In this document: positions 1 to 8,294 of the stretch, piece by piece
Layout: each line of letters opens with the position of its first letter
How positions within the stretch are numbered: the first letter of the stretch is position 1
Assembly (NCBI GenBank): GCA_003096535.1
Contig: QEKJ01000001.1
Span: 124,001 to 188,000, forward strand
Reading direction: 5' to 3'
Length of the DNA stretch: 64,000 nucleotides
From: Agathobaculum butyriciproducens
Lineage (GTDB): Bacteria > Bacillota > Clostridia > Oscillospirales > Butyricicoccaceae
Notes under the pieces: generated by a model
Database searches by the model: none
Told to the model about the DNA's origin: nothing
What the model saw: only the letters and a program-made list of their open reading frames with translations
Position numbers and translations under genes: made by a program

Positions 1-351
1 ATGGTAATGCTCTGCCTTTACTCGTGTAATCAAGCCCGCATCTTCAAGCTGAGTAACCAGCTTAATAGCCTTGTTGCGTGCACAATGAAGGTCAGCCGCA
101 ATCTGTTTCATCTTGTAATAGACATACGGCGTTTCCGACTCATTGAACCATCCATCAGTGGAAAGCAAAAACAGCCTGTCTAACATCAAAATATACAGAC
201 ATTTTGCACCTGTTGACAGTTGCGCGTATTTAGGGTTGTCGAACAGCGCCCGTGGGACGCTGATCTGCGACGGTCGGTTACGAAAAGACATTGTGAAATT
301 TTCTTTCATATCCTCTCTCATCATTGCAATGTACTGTTCTTCATTCATCAT
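1..351 (-). CDS. repA: RepA_N-type replication initiator protein, 3' end cut by the window edge
   Basis: This gene enters from the left edge on the minus strand and only its first 117 codons are visible. The ATG at 351 follows AAAGGAG at a spacing of nine. The translation resembles the RepA_N domain: after a short leader come SQISVPRALFDNPKYAQLST and a segment with the family pattern of AKCLYILMLDR, a Ser-Thr-Asp-Gly-Trp turn, and a winged-helix-like stretch ending in LEDAGLITRV. RepA_N proteins initiate replication of Firmicutes plasmids and of some integrative conjugative elements. Its presence next to ordinary chromosomal genes suggests the end of an integrated element, or a fused plasmid-like replicon. 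Nothing more of the element is visible. Confidence 0.75.
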   Translation of the reverse strand, partial: MMNEEQYIAMMREDMKENFTMSFRNRPSQISVPRALFDNPKYAQLSTGAKCLYILMLDRLFLLSTDGWFNESETPYVYYKMKQIAADLHCARNKAIKLVTQLEDAGLITRVKAEHYH

Positions 352-381
352 TTTAATTTTCTCCTTTGCGTTTTTTGAATT

Positions 382-594
382 TTAACATTCTATCCTTTCG
401 TCTGGCTCGCCCCGATTTTTCGGAAAACAGCTTTCACGGCTCACCGAAGTTTCGGGAAAAGTCCGCCCAGACAGAAAATTTAAGTTTTCTTGAATTTTCT
501 CGATTGCACGAATCAAACTCGAACGTGGGAATGAGCCAAAATACTTGACTTCTCCCGCACTTGATGGTAGTCTTATTTTGAATAGTTTAATCAC
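382..594 (-). CDS. Small hypothetical protein upstream of repA
   Basis: A 70-residue ORF starts at a GTG (594) preceded by AAAGGAG at about eight bases and ends 30 bases before the repA start, on the same strand. I do not recognise the product. It is basic at the N-terminus (MIKLFKIRLPSS) and Ser/Arg/Glu-rich after that, without clear membrane segments. The good ribosome site and position argue for translation. The late part could also be leader sequence for repA. Confidence 0.45.
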   Translation of the reverse strand: MIKLFKIRLPSSAGEVKYFGSFPRSSLIRAIEKIQENLNFLSGRTFPETSVSRESCFPKNRGEPDERIEC

Positions 595-628
595 AATTTC
601 TCACTCCTTTCATAATCGACTCAGAATC

Positions 629-1140
629 GCCCAGAATCGTTTCTGGTGGTTGTTCGTCGAATGGTGCACCAGAGGCATCAAAAAGCGATTACAGAGCATT
701 CTCGCAGGATTATGGTGTTTTCACACTGTCTATCAAATTGTAATCACTCTCTTTCCGGTCATTGATCGTGGTTGGTCACTGGCTGAACTCGGTACCGAAA
801 CGGTATGGCAGGAACGATTGTGGTGCATTCTCGCAGGCTTATAGCGTTTCTGCGCTGTTTGTCAAATCATAGTCATCCCCTTCGCGGTCGTTGGTCGTGA
901 GTGGTCACTGGCTGAACTCGATACCGAAACGTTATTGAATTGTGAATCGCTGGCTGAACTCAACGCTGAAATGTCGTTGAGTGGCCGTGCGGCTGGCTTG
1001 CTAAATCATGGGATTTCACCTCTTTCTACAAATGGGCGCAAGATGGCGCAGAATCGTTTCTGGTGGTCGTCCGTCAAGAGATACGCGCAGTTAGGGCAGG
1101 AACCATCGTGGCGCGTTCTCGCAGGCTTATGCAGCTTGTC
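629..1140. repeat. Degenerate tandem repeats, unit about 129 bp, next to repA
   Basis: Several blocks recur at similar spacing. GGTCACTGGCTGAACTCG plus ACCGAAACG occurs at 774-802 and 903-931 (129 apart) with a weaker copy near 947-973. CATTCTCGCAGG followed by CTTAT or ATTAT occurs at 696, 825 and 1113. CAGAATCGTTTCTGGTGG occurs at 632 and 1049. No gene of convincing character lies here. The position just upstream of a replication initiator fits an origin, partition site or element terminus, but diverged duplications without function are equally possible. Confidence 0.6.
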
Positions 1141-1273
1141 GCGCAGTGTTTTTTGCTTGACATATACTACTATACGAAAAACCGGATTTTGGGTCGCAGC
1201 GTTGTGCACAAATTTCATTCTCGTTTATCGTGTATTATTTACAATTCTCAACTAAAATCATTATATAAACATC

Positions 1274-1327
1274 AAAAAGCGGCTGATATGCGTGAAAAAT
1301 CGCACATCAGCCGCAGTTATTTTTTAA
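1274..1327. terminator. Bidirectional hairpin terminator
   Basis: A 14-bp near-perfect stem (1279-1292 with 1301-1314, GCGGCTGATATGCG against its complement) is followed by TTATTTTTTA on the plus strand and by TTTTT on the minus strand. It separates the repeat block from the lipoprotein operon. Confidence 0.7.
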
Positions 1328-1440
1328 TCAAAAATCATCGTTATACAGGATAACAGTCAGGGTAATCGGTTCCTGCTCGGCAAATCTCACCGTGAGAACG
1401 TCAAGTATGTTCTCATCTTCTCCCTCAGTACACCCGCTTA

Positions 1441-1471
1441 TATAAAGAGAAGCACCCTATTAGGGTGCTTC
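1441..1471 (-). terminator. Terminator of the lipoprotein operon
   Basis: The stem GAAGCACCCTATTAGGGTGCTTC (1449-1471 in one palindrome) lies 12 bases past the stop at 1483 and is followed on the minus strand by TCTTTATA. Confidence 0.75.
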
Positions 1472-1482
1472 TCCTGTTATTT

Positions 1483-2595
1483 TCACTTTTCTGCTGTGAA
1501 GTACAATGCCGGGCCATCTTCACTTTTGAATGTGTACTGAATCCCGTTGACGTTTTTTGTTATTATATATTTATCTTTTCCCTCTTTGACTATTGCATTA
1601 TAAAGATCAGTTATTTCATCTTCAGTAGCATTCTCTTGTGTTGCATACATTAAAGTTTTTTCATAATCTGTAAAGTTTACAGCTCCGCCCAGATAACTCA
1701 TTGCATCTTTCTGGCTTAAAGCATAACCTATATAGCAGCAAATAGTTATGCGTTTCCAATCCGTTTGTTCATCATTCATGACATACTCAAAGTATTCTCG
1801 GTAATTTCCATCTCGATTCAAATCCGGATTATACGTCGGTGCACCATCCACATCATTGACCACAGCCTCATCAATATCAAGGAATGTTGTATGGCGCACT
1901 TCCGAATCAGAACCCGCTCCTTCCGGATCAAATATCTTCAGACCCTCATTAAACTTTTCCACAAAATCCACATAGCAGTCTGCTGGCGGAACTAATTTCA
2001 GCGTAAATTCTCCACCTGTGCCATCCCACGAAAAGTCAAATCCGGTTTCAGAAAAATCAATCTTCGATGCGTAAATATCTGTCATGGCCAGAATCTTACC
2101 AAACGAATCCGCTGACAAATGCAGTTCATTCAGCAATGCCGCTGTATCTTCCACCTTGAAAGATGCCTTCTGGTCTTCAAAATTTCCTTCAGAAACACTG
2201 GTGGAATCCTTCATCGTGCGAATGAACGGAGATAACAGATCGCGGTCTTCTTCCACAATATAGCCCAGAGCATCATCTGTCCACTGTTTTGCTTCCTCAG
2301 CTGATGTCGGTTTGCTTCCAAAATATGTTTCGTATTGATCGCTGTAATCCGCATCCGAGCCTTCGCTTAAATTCTTATCCAGTGTGGTTAGTTTGAGATA
2401 CAATTCATTGTATCCATGAGCCTGGTCGATAAATTCTCCCAGAGATTTACCTTCGTTTGCTACTTCCGATTCCTGGATTGCTTGTGTATACGCACTTTTT
2501 ACTGCTTCCGTTGCATCTTTAGCACTGGTATCCGTGCAGCCACTCAGGAAAACAACACCGGTAATCGCCGCAGCAAGCAATATTGTCCGTTTCAT
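1483..2595 (-). CDS. Putative lipoprotein of unknown function
   Basis: A 370-residue protein starting at MKRTILLAAAITGVV has a lipoprotein signal with lipobox LSGC, so the mature protein should be anchored outside the membrane at the cysteine near residue 20. I prefer this start over an ATG 14 codons upstream because GAGG lies eight bases before it and the signal peptide then begins properly. The rest is acidic and has no motif I can name; it may fall in the clostridial DUF5105-like secreted lipoproteins, which is a guess. It starts 10 bases after the stop of the upstream lipoprotein gene, so the two are almost certainly co-transcribed. Codon use is AT-richer than the core genes to the right. 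Confidence 0.8.
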   Translation of the reverse strand: MKRTILLAAAITGVVFLSGCTDTSAKDATEAVKSAYTQAIQESEVANEGKSLGEFIDQAHGYNELYLKLTTLDKNLSEGSDADYSDQYETYFGSKPTSAEEAKQWTDDALGYIVEEDRDLLSPFIRTMKDSTSVSEGNFEDQKASFKVEDTAALLNELHLSADSFGKILAMTDIYASKIDFSETGFDFSWDGTGGEFTLKLVPPADCYVDFVEKFNEGLKIFDPEGAGSDSEVRHTTFLDIDEAVVNDVDGAPTYNPDLNRDGNYREYFEYVMNDEQTDWKRITICCYIGYALSQKDAMSYLGGAVNFTDYEKTLMYATQENATEDEITDLYNAIVKEGKDKYIITKNVNGIQYTFKSEDGPALYFTAEK

Positions 2596-2605
2596 AGTTT
2601 TATCC

Positions 2606-3502
2606 TCAGTTCTTAATGATGATAGATGCCACATCAACCACTACATTCGTTATACCGCCGCCGATGTTATCAAAATTCGAAGTGGCCACCGGCAGTGCAA
2701 CAAAGGTGATATTGTCATCTTCAAAGACATCTATATCTCCATCATACATCACAACATGATAATTATCATAATTACTATCCGCAGTGAGAATATAAGTAAA
2801 TGGTTTACCCCACATTGTATCACAGAATACTTGAAGCACGGTTTGGTTCTTAAAATAAACCATCTTATCTACATATGGAGCAATGTTCTTAACTAAATGC
2901 TTATATTCAATAGAGCTATCAATCATTGCCTTAGCTTTTTCCTTGGCTGCATTATCTACAGCCGGAAAAATATCTTCGTTGGACTTAATCACGGCCATAG
3001 CAGTATCTGGAATTTCTACCGGATCACTGTACTCAAGGTTTAATGTAAATTGCCGAACACAATTATACAGTCGATCTGCTTTATTACCATCTAATTCACC
3101 ATTAACAAAATGACCCACGTGTTTCTGATTACCACTGGGCCAGCACTTCACGCCATTACCAGTAACTGCGCCTTGTGTAAAAGTTCCTTCATAATACCAT
3201 TCTATACCAGAAGAATTCTCCGTTGTGAACTTTCCTTCTCCATCCGGTACACCATCTACAAGCTGTCCAGTATATTTACCCTCTTTTTCATATGTTTCTT
3301 TGGTCGTGGCATCACCTTCATATACCGAAAAGGATAAGGTCATATCCACATCTTCAACCTGTTCTACCACAGGCTCCTGCTGCTGTTCCTGTTCCGTCTC
3401 TGCCGCAGCAGAATCCGCACCGTTCGAATTTTGTCCGCAGCCTGCGCATAACATCAGAAATGCCGCCATTGCTCCGCTGATCCAGCGTTTCGAGTTTTTC
3501 AT
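2606..3502 (-). CDS. Lipoprotein with MORN-like repeats
   Basis: The 298-residue product starts MKNSKRWISGAMAAFLML and has lipobox CAGC, followed by a Glu/Gln-rich linker (about residues 30-50). Residues about 75-140 contain MORN-type repeats: YTGQLVDGVPDGEGKF, YYEGTFTQGAVTGNGVKC and HVGHFVNGELDG. MORN repeats commonly build elongated beta-hairpin sheets for binding. The C-terminal 150 residues resemble nothing I can name. The start follows AAAGGAG at 9-10 bases and a strong promoter lies upstream. It is the first gene of the two-gene lipoprotein operon. Confidence 0.82.
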   Translation of the reverse strand: MKNSKRWISGAMAAFLMLCAGCGQNSNGADSAAAETEQEQQQEPVVEQVEDVDMTLSFSVYEGDATTKETYEKEGKYTGQLVDGVPDGEGKFTTENSSGIEWYYEGTFTQGAVTGNGVKCWPSGNQKHVGHFVNGELDGNKADRLYNCVRQFTLNLEYSDPVEIPDTAMAVIKSNEDIFPAVDNAAKEKAKAMIDSSIEYKHLVKNIAPYVDKMVYFKNQTVLQVFCDTMWGKPFTYILTADSNYDNYHVVMYDGDIDVFEDDNITFVALPVATSNFDNIGGGITNVVVDVASIIIKN

Positions 3503-3532
3503 AATCTTTTACTCCTTTACCTCTTTGTAAAT

Positions 3533-3561
3533 ATTGTACAATATCTTACAGCCTTCGTCAA
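3533..3561 (-). promoter_or_regulatory. Promoter of the lipoprotein operon
   Basis: TTGACG (3556-3561) and TACAAT (3533-3538) are separated by 17 bases on the minus strand, about 30 bases before the ATG at 3502. Confidence 0.8.
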
Positions 3562-3611
3562 TCAATTTCAACATCCTCTCAAAACTGATTTTCCCTTATG
3601 TCGAATTGATT

Positions 3612-3660
3612 GGTGTCATTTCTGAGGCTTTTCAGCGCAAATGGTGTCAAATTGGTGTCA
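3612..3660 (+). repeat. Three GGTGTCA heptamers at the accessory/core boundary
   Basis: GGTGTCA occurs at 3612-3618, 3643-3649 and 3654-3660 in the 338-base gap between the AT-rich lipoprotein operon and trmO. The gap holds no other gene. The copies may be a regulator site or a remnant of an insertion junction. Confidence 0.35.
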
Positions 3661-3784
3661 GCCAAAATCAAAACACAACTTTTTCTATTCATAACATAGA
3701 TGATTTCGCACGCAATACGCAGTTTTCCAACCAGCCAGCACAGTTACAACAGTATCTAACATTAACAATCTGTAAAACACCGCT

Positions 3785-3812
3785 TTGCACCCGACATTTC
3801 CTGTGCTATACT
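3785..3812 (+). promoter_or_regulatory. Promoter of trmO
   Basis: TTGCAC (3785-3790), a 16-base spacer and TATACT (3807-3812) with an extended -10 TGC lie just upstream of the ribosome site AAAGGAG. Confidence 0.7.
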
Positions 3813-3840
3813 GAATATATCACCCCAAAGGAGAATTCTT

Positions 3841-4521
3841 ATGTCACAGACGGTAGAAATGCACATTATTGCGCGGATACGCAGCGATTTCCCCACCAAA
3901 TTCGGCATTCCGCGGCAGAGCGGACTGGCGGACGTACCGGCGCGCATTGTATTCGAGCCGGAATACCGCAACGCGGATGCGCTGCGCGGCATAGAGGGTT
4001 TCTCGCACCTGTGGCTGATCTGGCAGTTTTCGGCAGCCGTGCGTGACGGCTGGTCACCGACCGTGCGCCCGCCCAAGCTGGGCGGCAACAAGCGCATCGG
4101 CGTGTTTGCGACGCGCTCGCCGTTCCGGCCGAACGAGATCGGGCTGTCCTCGGTGCGGCTTGACCGCGTGGCGCCCAACACGCCGGACGGTCCGGTGCTG
4201 CACATTTCGGGCGCAGACCTGATGGACGGCACGCCGATTTTCGACATCAAGCCGTATCTTGCGTACACAGACTCGCATCCGGAGGCACTCGGCGGCTTTG
4301 CGCTCACGACCAATGCCGTGCGTGTGGAATGTCCGGCAAGCCTGCTCGAAAAGCTGCCGCAGGAGCGCCGTCAGACGCTGCTGAACGTGCTCGCACAGGA
4401 CCCCCGACCGGGCTATCAGCACGAGGCAGGCCGCGTGTACGGGTTCCCGTTTGCGGGATTTGAGGTAAAATTCACCGTGGAAGGTGACTTGCTGACCGTT
4501 CGGCAAATCGAGAGTCGCTAA
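3841..4521 (+). CDS. trmO: tRNA (t6A37) N6-methyltransferase, TrmO/TsaA family
   Basis: The 226-residue protein matches the TsaA/TrmO (UPF0066) family: IARIRSDFPTKFGIPRQSG near the N-terminus, PEYRNADALRGIEGFSHLWL, then GVFATRSPFRPNEIGLSSVRL, the family signature, and a C-terminal VYGFPFAGFEVKFTV segment. TrmO uses S-adenosylmethionine to methylate t6A at position 37 of tRNA-Thr reading ACY codons. Length is normal for the family. The ATG follows AAAGGAG at about eight bases. It is a single-gene unit with its own promoter and ends at a bidirectional terminator. Confidence 0.9.
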   Translation: MSQTVEMHIIARIRSDFPTKFGIPRQSGLADVPARIVFEPEYRNADALRGIEGFSHLWLIWQFSAAVRDGWSPTVRPPKLGGNKRIGVFATRSPFRPNEIGLSSVRLDRVAPNTPDGPVLHISGADLMDGTPIFDIKPYLAYTDSHPEALGGFALTTNAVRVECPASLLEKLPQERRQTLLNVLAQDPRPGYQHEAGRVYGFPFAGFEVKFTVEGDLLTVRQIESR

Positions 4522-4578
4522 CGATTCTGCGGTAAAATTCATGCAGTTCATGTACCCCATCTATTCCGTGCCGAAAAC

Positions 4579-4620
4579 GAAAAAAATCACCGAAACGATT
4601 TGTTTCGGTGATTTTCTTTT
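4579..4620. terminator. Bidirectional terminator between trmO and the PEPCK-like gene
   Basis: A 14-bp stem (AAAATCACCGAAAC against its complement, 4583-4596 and 4602-4615) has T-rich tails on both strands and serves the two convergent genes. Confidence 0.85.
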
Positions 4621-4628
4621 ACGTTTTA

Positions 4629-6503
4629 TTAGAGGCCGGTCGGAGTGATCTTCTCGAAGTCCTCCAGCGTGCCGCCGTTCATGAAGCAGTCGATGATCTG
4701 CTTGCCGAGCGGCTCAAGCTCCGGCGTATCGAACTTCGCCAGCTCCTTGCGGAAGAAGTCGGTCAGAATCTTTGCACCTGCATCGTAGCCGTCGGTGCCT
4801 ACGCGGTCCTGCGTATCAACGCGCAGGAACTTAGAGCGGATCTTCTGGCCGTCGATGGTCAGATCCTTCATCGCGTAGCCGAGCAGCGGGCAACGTGCCG
4901 GCTCGAGGTGCTCGCGGCGGATCTTTGCGCCGCCGTGGCGTGCCAGATACTCACGGGAGATCCACTCAGCCGCAAAGCCGACCTTGTAAACGCCGATGTG
5001 CTGGTTCGGGATCAGGACGTAGCGGGTGTTCGGGCTGTCCACGATCTGGTGCAGCAGCAGGTTGGCCTGCTTTACGCGCTTGCCGGTTGCAAACGGCCAG
5101 TAAGAACCAACGCCCTCGCTCTTCAGCTCGTTGCCGGTTACGATAGACGGGTTATTGAAGCCGCGCGGTGCGATCAGGCGCCACAGCCAAGCCAGTGCCG
5201 GCGGAATGATATGCAGCATACCCATGATGCCGTAGTTCGGGTTATCGCGGGTGGAGGGGGGCATACGAACGCCGAAAGAGCGTACGTCTACTTCTACCGG
5301 CTCCTTGACGATGTTCGGAACATCCCAGCGCGGCACGATGGCACGCGGGTTGGAGCACGGCTTGCCGTTGGAATCCAGCGTGTGCTCCCAGATCAGCAGG
5401 GTTGCACCCGGATGGCCTTCCATGTTGAAGAAGCACAGCGGCTCCTTCGGCTCGGTGCAGATGCGCTCGTAAACCGGATCGCAGCCGTAGTGGGTTACGC
5501 CGTCCATACGGAGGAACCAGCCGTCCTCACCGTCAACGAGTACCAGCTTGCCGGAGTTGTTCTGCACACCCGGATAGCAGGTAGCCATATCGTCGCACAC
5601 CGGCTCGATCTTGCAGGTGGAGCTGATATGCAGGTAGGTCTTTTCGCCCGTTACCGTGTTGGTAGAGAGCAGCACCTCGCCGTCCGGCTCGCGGGCGATG
5701 TCCTGCAGCATCTCGCTCTTGCCGCCGCCGGAAGCGCCCTCGTGCATGATGACAAGCTCGTTCTCGTACGGGGTGATCAGACGGCCTGCAGAAGTATGGC
5801 AGGTGGTCCAGCCCTCCTGCTCGCCAATGTCGAGCAGTACGGAGTAAACACCCTTCTTGGCAGACGGGCCCGGATACAGGTTATAGGAGAATACCTCGTG
5901 GCAGTCATCCAGACGGTTGTGAACAACGACCTGCTTGCCATCAAAGTGGGTGTGACGGAACGGAGGTGCAACATAGATGATCGCACGCGGCTTGTAGCCC
6001 TCGGTCTCCTCTGCGCTTACAAAGCCCTGCAGATGTGCCAGCGCAAATGCGAAGAACGCGCACTGCTTCGGGCATACGAGCATGGAGCCGTAGCCGTACT
6101 GGTTGCCGCCGGAATTAAACGGCATGAGGATCAGCTCCTGCGTCTTAAACCAGTCCATGGTCTCGCGGCGCAGCTTGTCGAACTTGTAGCCGTACACATC
6201 CGCGAAACGCTTCTTGTCGGTCGGCTTGTCATCCGCGATGCGCATGCAGTCCGGCTCGCGGCGGCGCATATAATCCTCTACAAAGTTAACGGATGCACCG
6301 TTCTTGCAGCGGACAACATCAGCTTCTTTTACCAGACCCTTGCCCGGTACATCGAATACAACGTCGTACACGTCGGCATGTTCCGGACCGAATACCATGT
6401 CGTACAGTTCCGCCTTGCTGGTGGGAACAACTACGCCCTTGCAGTTCTCGATGACATCGGTCAATTCATCGGTAAAGGTGAATTTGGTGAGCAATGAGTT
6501 CAT
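4629..6503 (-). CDS. PEPCK-like P-loop protein, probably DUF4914 family
   Basis: A 624-residue cytoplasmic protein. I start it at MNSLLTKFTF because AAGGAGG lies about 11 bases upstream; an in-frame ATG three codons earlier is too close to that site. A Walker-A-like loop HEGASGGGKSEML lies at residues 254-266, in the position of the kinase-1a loop of phosphoenolpyruvate carboxykinases, but it differs from the GTP-enzyme form (PSACGKT) and the ATP-enzyme form. SYWPFATGKRVKQAN near residue 480 is another conserved-looking block. Length and layout recall the uncharacterised DUF4914 family of Clostridia and Bacteroides. A true PEPCK role, or another nucleotide-dependent kinase role, cannot be decided from sequence alone. 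It is a single-gene unit with a promoter and an upstream cre-like site. Confidence 0.7.
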   Translation of the reverse strand: MNSLLTKFTFTDELTDVIENCKGVVVPTSKAELYDMVFGPEHADVYDVVFDVPGKGLVKEADVVRCKNGASVNFVEDYMRRREPDCMRIADDKPTDKKRFADVYGYKFDKLRRETMDWFKTQELILMPFNSGGNQYGYGSMLVCPKQCAFFAFALAHLQGFVSAEETEGYKPRAIIYVAPPFRHTHFDGKQVVVHNRLDDCHEVFSYNLYPGPSAKKGVYSVLLDIGEQEGWTTCHTSAGRLITPYENELVIMHEGASGGGKSEMLQDIAREPDGEVLLSTNTVTGEKTYLHISSTCKIEPVCDDMATCYPGVQNNSGKLVLVDGEDGWFLRMDGVTHYGCDPVYERICTEPKEPLCFFNMEGHPGATLLIWEHTLDSNGKPCSNPRAIVPRWDVPNIVKEPVEVDVRSFGVRMPPSTRDNPNYGIMGMLHIIPPALAWLWRLIAPRGFNNPSIVTGNELKSEGVGSYWPFATGKRVKQANLLLHQIVDSPNTRYVLIPNQHIGVYKVGFAAEWISREYLARHGGAKIRREHLEPARCPLLGYAMKDLTIDGQKIRSKFLRVDTQDRVGTDGYDAGAKILTDFFRKELAKFDTPELEPLGKQIIDCFMNGGTLEDFEKITPTGL

Positions 6504-6603
6504 CTGTATCATTTCCTCCTTAAGCACCGCGGAATCCCTCGCCACGGTATGCTAAACGGGCCGGTTACATTCATTAACCTTTGCCCCATTGTCTTTCGAT
6601 TAT

Positions 6604-6633
6604 AGCATACCGCAAAACCCACCCTCTCGTCAA
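6604..6633 (-). promoter_or_regulatory. Promoter of the PEPCK-like gene
   Basis: TTGACG (6628-6633), an 18-base spacer and TATGCT (6604-6609) lie about 100 bases before the start codon. The 330-base gap 6504-6833 otherwise holds only the cre-like site and two TTGCAA/TTGCAAG direct repeats (6650-6680). Confidence 0.7.
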
Positions 6634-6750
6634 CTGTGATTTTGCTTTTTTTGCAAGTCGGATTGCAAGTTCTTGCAAAATGTACAAAACCTGAGGGATT
6701 TCTCACTGTTTTCCTGACACGGTCACTTGTCCGCCGATAGAACTTTTTTG

Positions 6751-6764
6751 TGAAAACGTTTCCG
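6751..6764. promoter_or_regulatory. Catabolite response element (cre) for CcpA
   Basis: TGAAAACGTTTCCG matches the cre consensus TGWAARCGYTWNCW at 13 of 14 positions. It lies about 120 bases upstream of the -35 box of the PEPCK-like gene, a position more typical of CcpA activation or distal control than of simple roadblock. The match is seen; the regulation is inferred. Confidence 0.6.
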
Positions 6765-6833
6765 CATGGCAAAATCCGTTTCACAATGCGCAATCGTGTA
6801 TCAAAAGTGCGATACTGTGCATCTGCGTACACT

Positions 6834-7619
6834 TTATCTCACATTCCAGCGCTCCCTCACGCGGGTGACGGAATTGCATTTTCCGTTTCTTGTAATATCG
6901 AACAGCGCACCGGAAACTGCACAGTCGCCCTCAGCTGTCTTGAAATACTCGGTCAGGTCACCGCGAAACATGGCGATAGACTGCTCCACGCGCACGCCGA
7001 GCACGGACACGATCGGGCCGGTCATGCCGATATCCGTGATATAACCGGTGCCCTTGGGATTGACGCGCTCATCCGCGGTCTGTACATGCGTGTGCGTGCC
7101 CCAGACAGCCGCCGCGCGGCCATCGAGGTAATAGCCCATAGCCAGCTTTTCGCTCGTGGCGTTCGCGTGGATTTCGGCAAGAGCCACGTCATACATGCCC
7201 TCATTTTCCTTGAGGATGCGGTCTGCACACAGGAACGGATTGTCCGGGCCGTATTTCATGTCGCAGCGGCCGATCAGGTTCATGACGAGCAGGCGCATGC
7301 CCTGCGGGCCGTCATAAATGCCCCAGCCCCGGCCGGGGCTTTGCGGCGCAAGATTGGCCGGACGGAGAACATCCGAACGGCTGTCCAGATACGGCACGAT
7401 CTGCTGCTTGCCGAACACATGGTTGCCGAGCGTGATCACGTCCGCGCCGGCGGCAAAAATATCATCCGCCTGACGCGGGAGAACGCCGTTGCCGGCCGCA
7501 TTTTCGCCGTTTACGATGACGAAATCCGCGCCGGTGTCGCGCTTGATGCGGCGGAGCAGGCCGTGAAGCGCGTCAATACCCGCCTCACCGACCACATCGC
7601 CGATGACTAATAGTTTCAT
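6834..7619 (-). CDS. ymdB: YmdB-family metallophosphoesterase (TIGR00282)
   Basis: The 261-residue protein carries the calcineurin-like metal-binding motifs of YmdB: MKLLVIGDVVGEAG at the N-terminus, IVNGENAAGNGV near residue 40, TLGNHVFGK near 65 and GTHTHVQTADERV near 175. YmdB hydrolyses 2',3'-cyclic nucleotides and influences RNA turnover, biofilm and motility switching in Bacillus. In many Firmicutes ymdB follows rny; here it does not, and it sits alone between the PEPCK-like gene and a large palindromic element. Confidence 0.92.
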   Translation of the reverse strand: MKLLVIGDVVGEAGIDALHGLLRRIKRDTGADFVIVNGENAAGNGVLPRQADDIFAAGADVITLGNHVFGKQQIVPYLDSRSDVLRPANLAPQSPGRGWGIYDGPQGMRLLVMNLIGRCDMKYGPDNPFLCADRILKENEGMYDVALAEIHANATSEKLAMGYYLDGRAAAVWGTHTHVQTADERVNPKGTGYITDIGMTGPIVSVLGVRVEQSIAMFRGDLTEYFKTAEGDCAVSGALFDITRNGKCNSVTRVRERWNVR

Positions 7620-7712
7620 GGATTACCTCTTTCTATCATTGCTGCAAGCCGTTGATTGGTTCCGCTGGATTCAGCGGGGATTCGCCTGCCCGGCGGGGGC
7701 ACCGTACCCACG

Positions 7713-8265
7713 GCGAGGGGCAAGAGGGTAGACACCTACGGTTTCTACCCTCTTAACTCCCGTTTCCCTTTGTTTCCGAGTCTGGCGCAGATTACCGACA
7801 TGTGACCGCTTCGAAAATGGGGAACGGCAGTCGGGTTACTCTTGCGTTTGTTTCGCAACATATTCGCAGTTCACAGATAGTGTACTGCTACACATACGGG
7901 CTACTCTACGCAGGCGCGGCATGACAGTGCCGCGCAAGTCGTTAGTCTGGAGATTACGGAAGGCACCTACGGATTAGACGTTTAGTACAATTTATCTTCG
8001 CAGGCCCTGTCAGTAATAACGCGCTAAAGAATTGTGCGGCACTGTTATGCCGCACCTGCGCAGACTCTCCGATCTGTGTAGCAGTACGCTATCTGACCCT
8101 GCGAACAGGTTTCGAAAGACACGGTAGGAAAAATCCTCTGCCGTTCCCCTTTTCGAAGCGGTCGCCGCTCTCCGATTTTCGCCGGGCAATCAAGCAAGGG
8201 AAAGGTAGGAGTTCAAAGAGGAAGGAAAACCGCAGGTTGTCCTTCCTTTTTGCCCCCGCGGCGGG
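7713..8265. repeat. Large nested palindromic element, copy R1
   Basis: This ~553-bp non-coding stretch is one of three related elements in the window. Its outer arms are local hairpins (GGGTAGACACCTACGG... at 7728 and GGAAGGAAAACCGC... near 8220), then paired inner arms that can fold into one long stem (for example GGGGAACGGCAG near 7829 against CTGCCGTTCCCC near 8150, and ACTGCTACACA near 7885 against TGTGTAGCAGT near 8077). The apex carries GGCACCTACGG and ACAATTTATCTTCGCAGG. It contains no credible gene and separates ymdB from prs. Confidence 0.8.
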
Positions 8266-8294
8266 TGCCGCGACGCTCCCGCCGTCCGCAGACG

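Noticed and set aside
1351..1440. Minus-strand tail ending LTVILYNDDF, possible relic of a protein
   Set aside because: No start codon or ribosome site and it would begin inside the terminator of the lipoprotein operon; too short to call.
4608..6497. 629-codon frame opposite the PEPCK-like gene
   Set aside because: Antisense shadow; no ribosome site and no recognised motif.
7713..8265. CRISPR array or insertion sequence as explanation of the repeats
   Set aside because: No regular spacer-repeat pattern, no cas genes and no transposase in any of the three elements.
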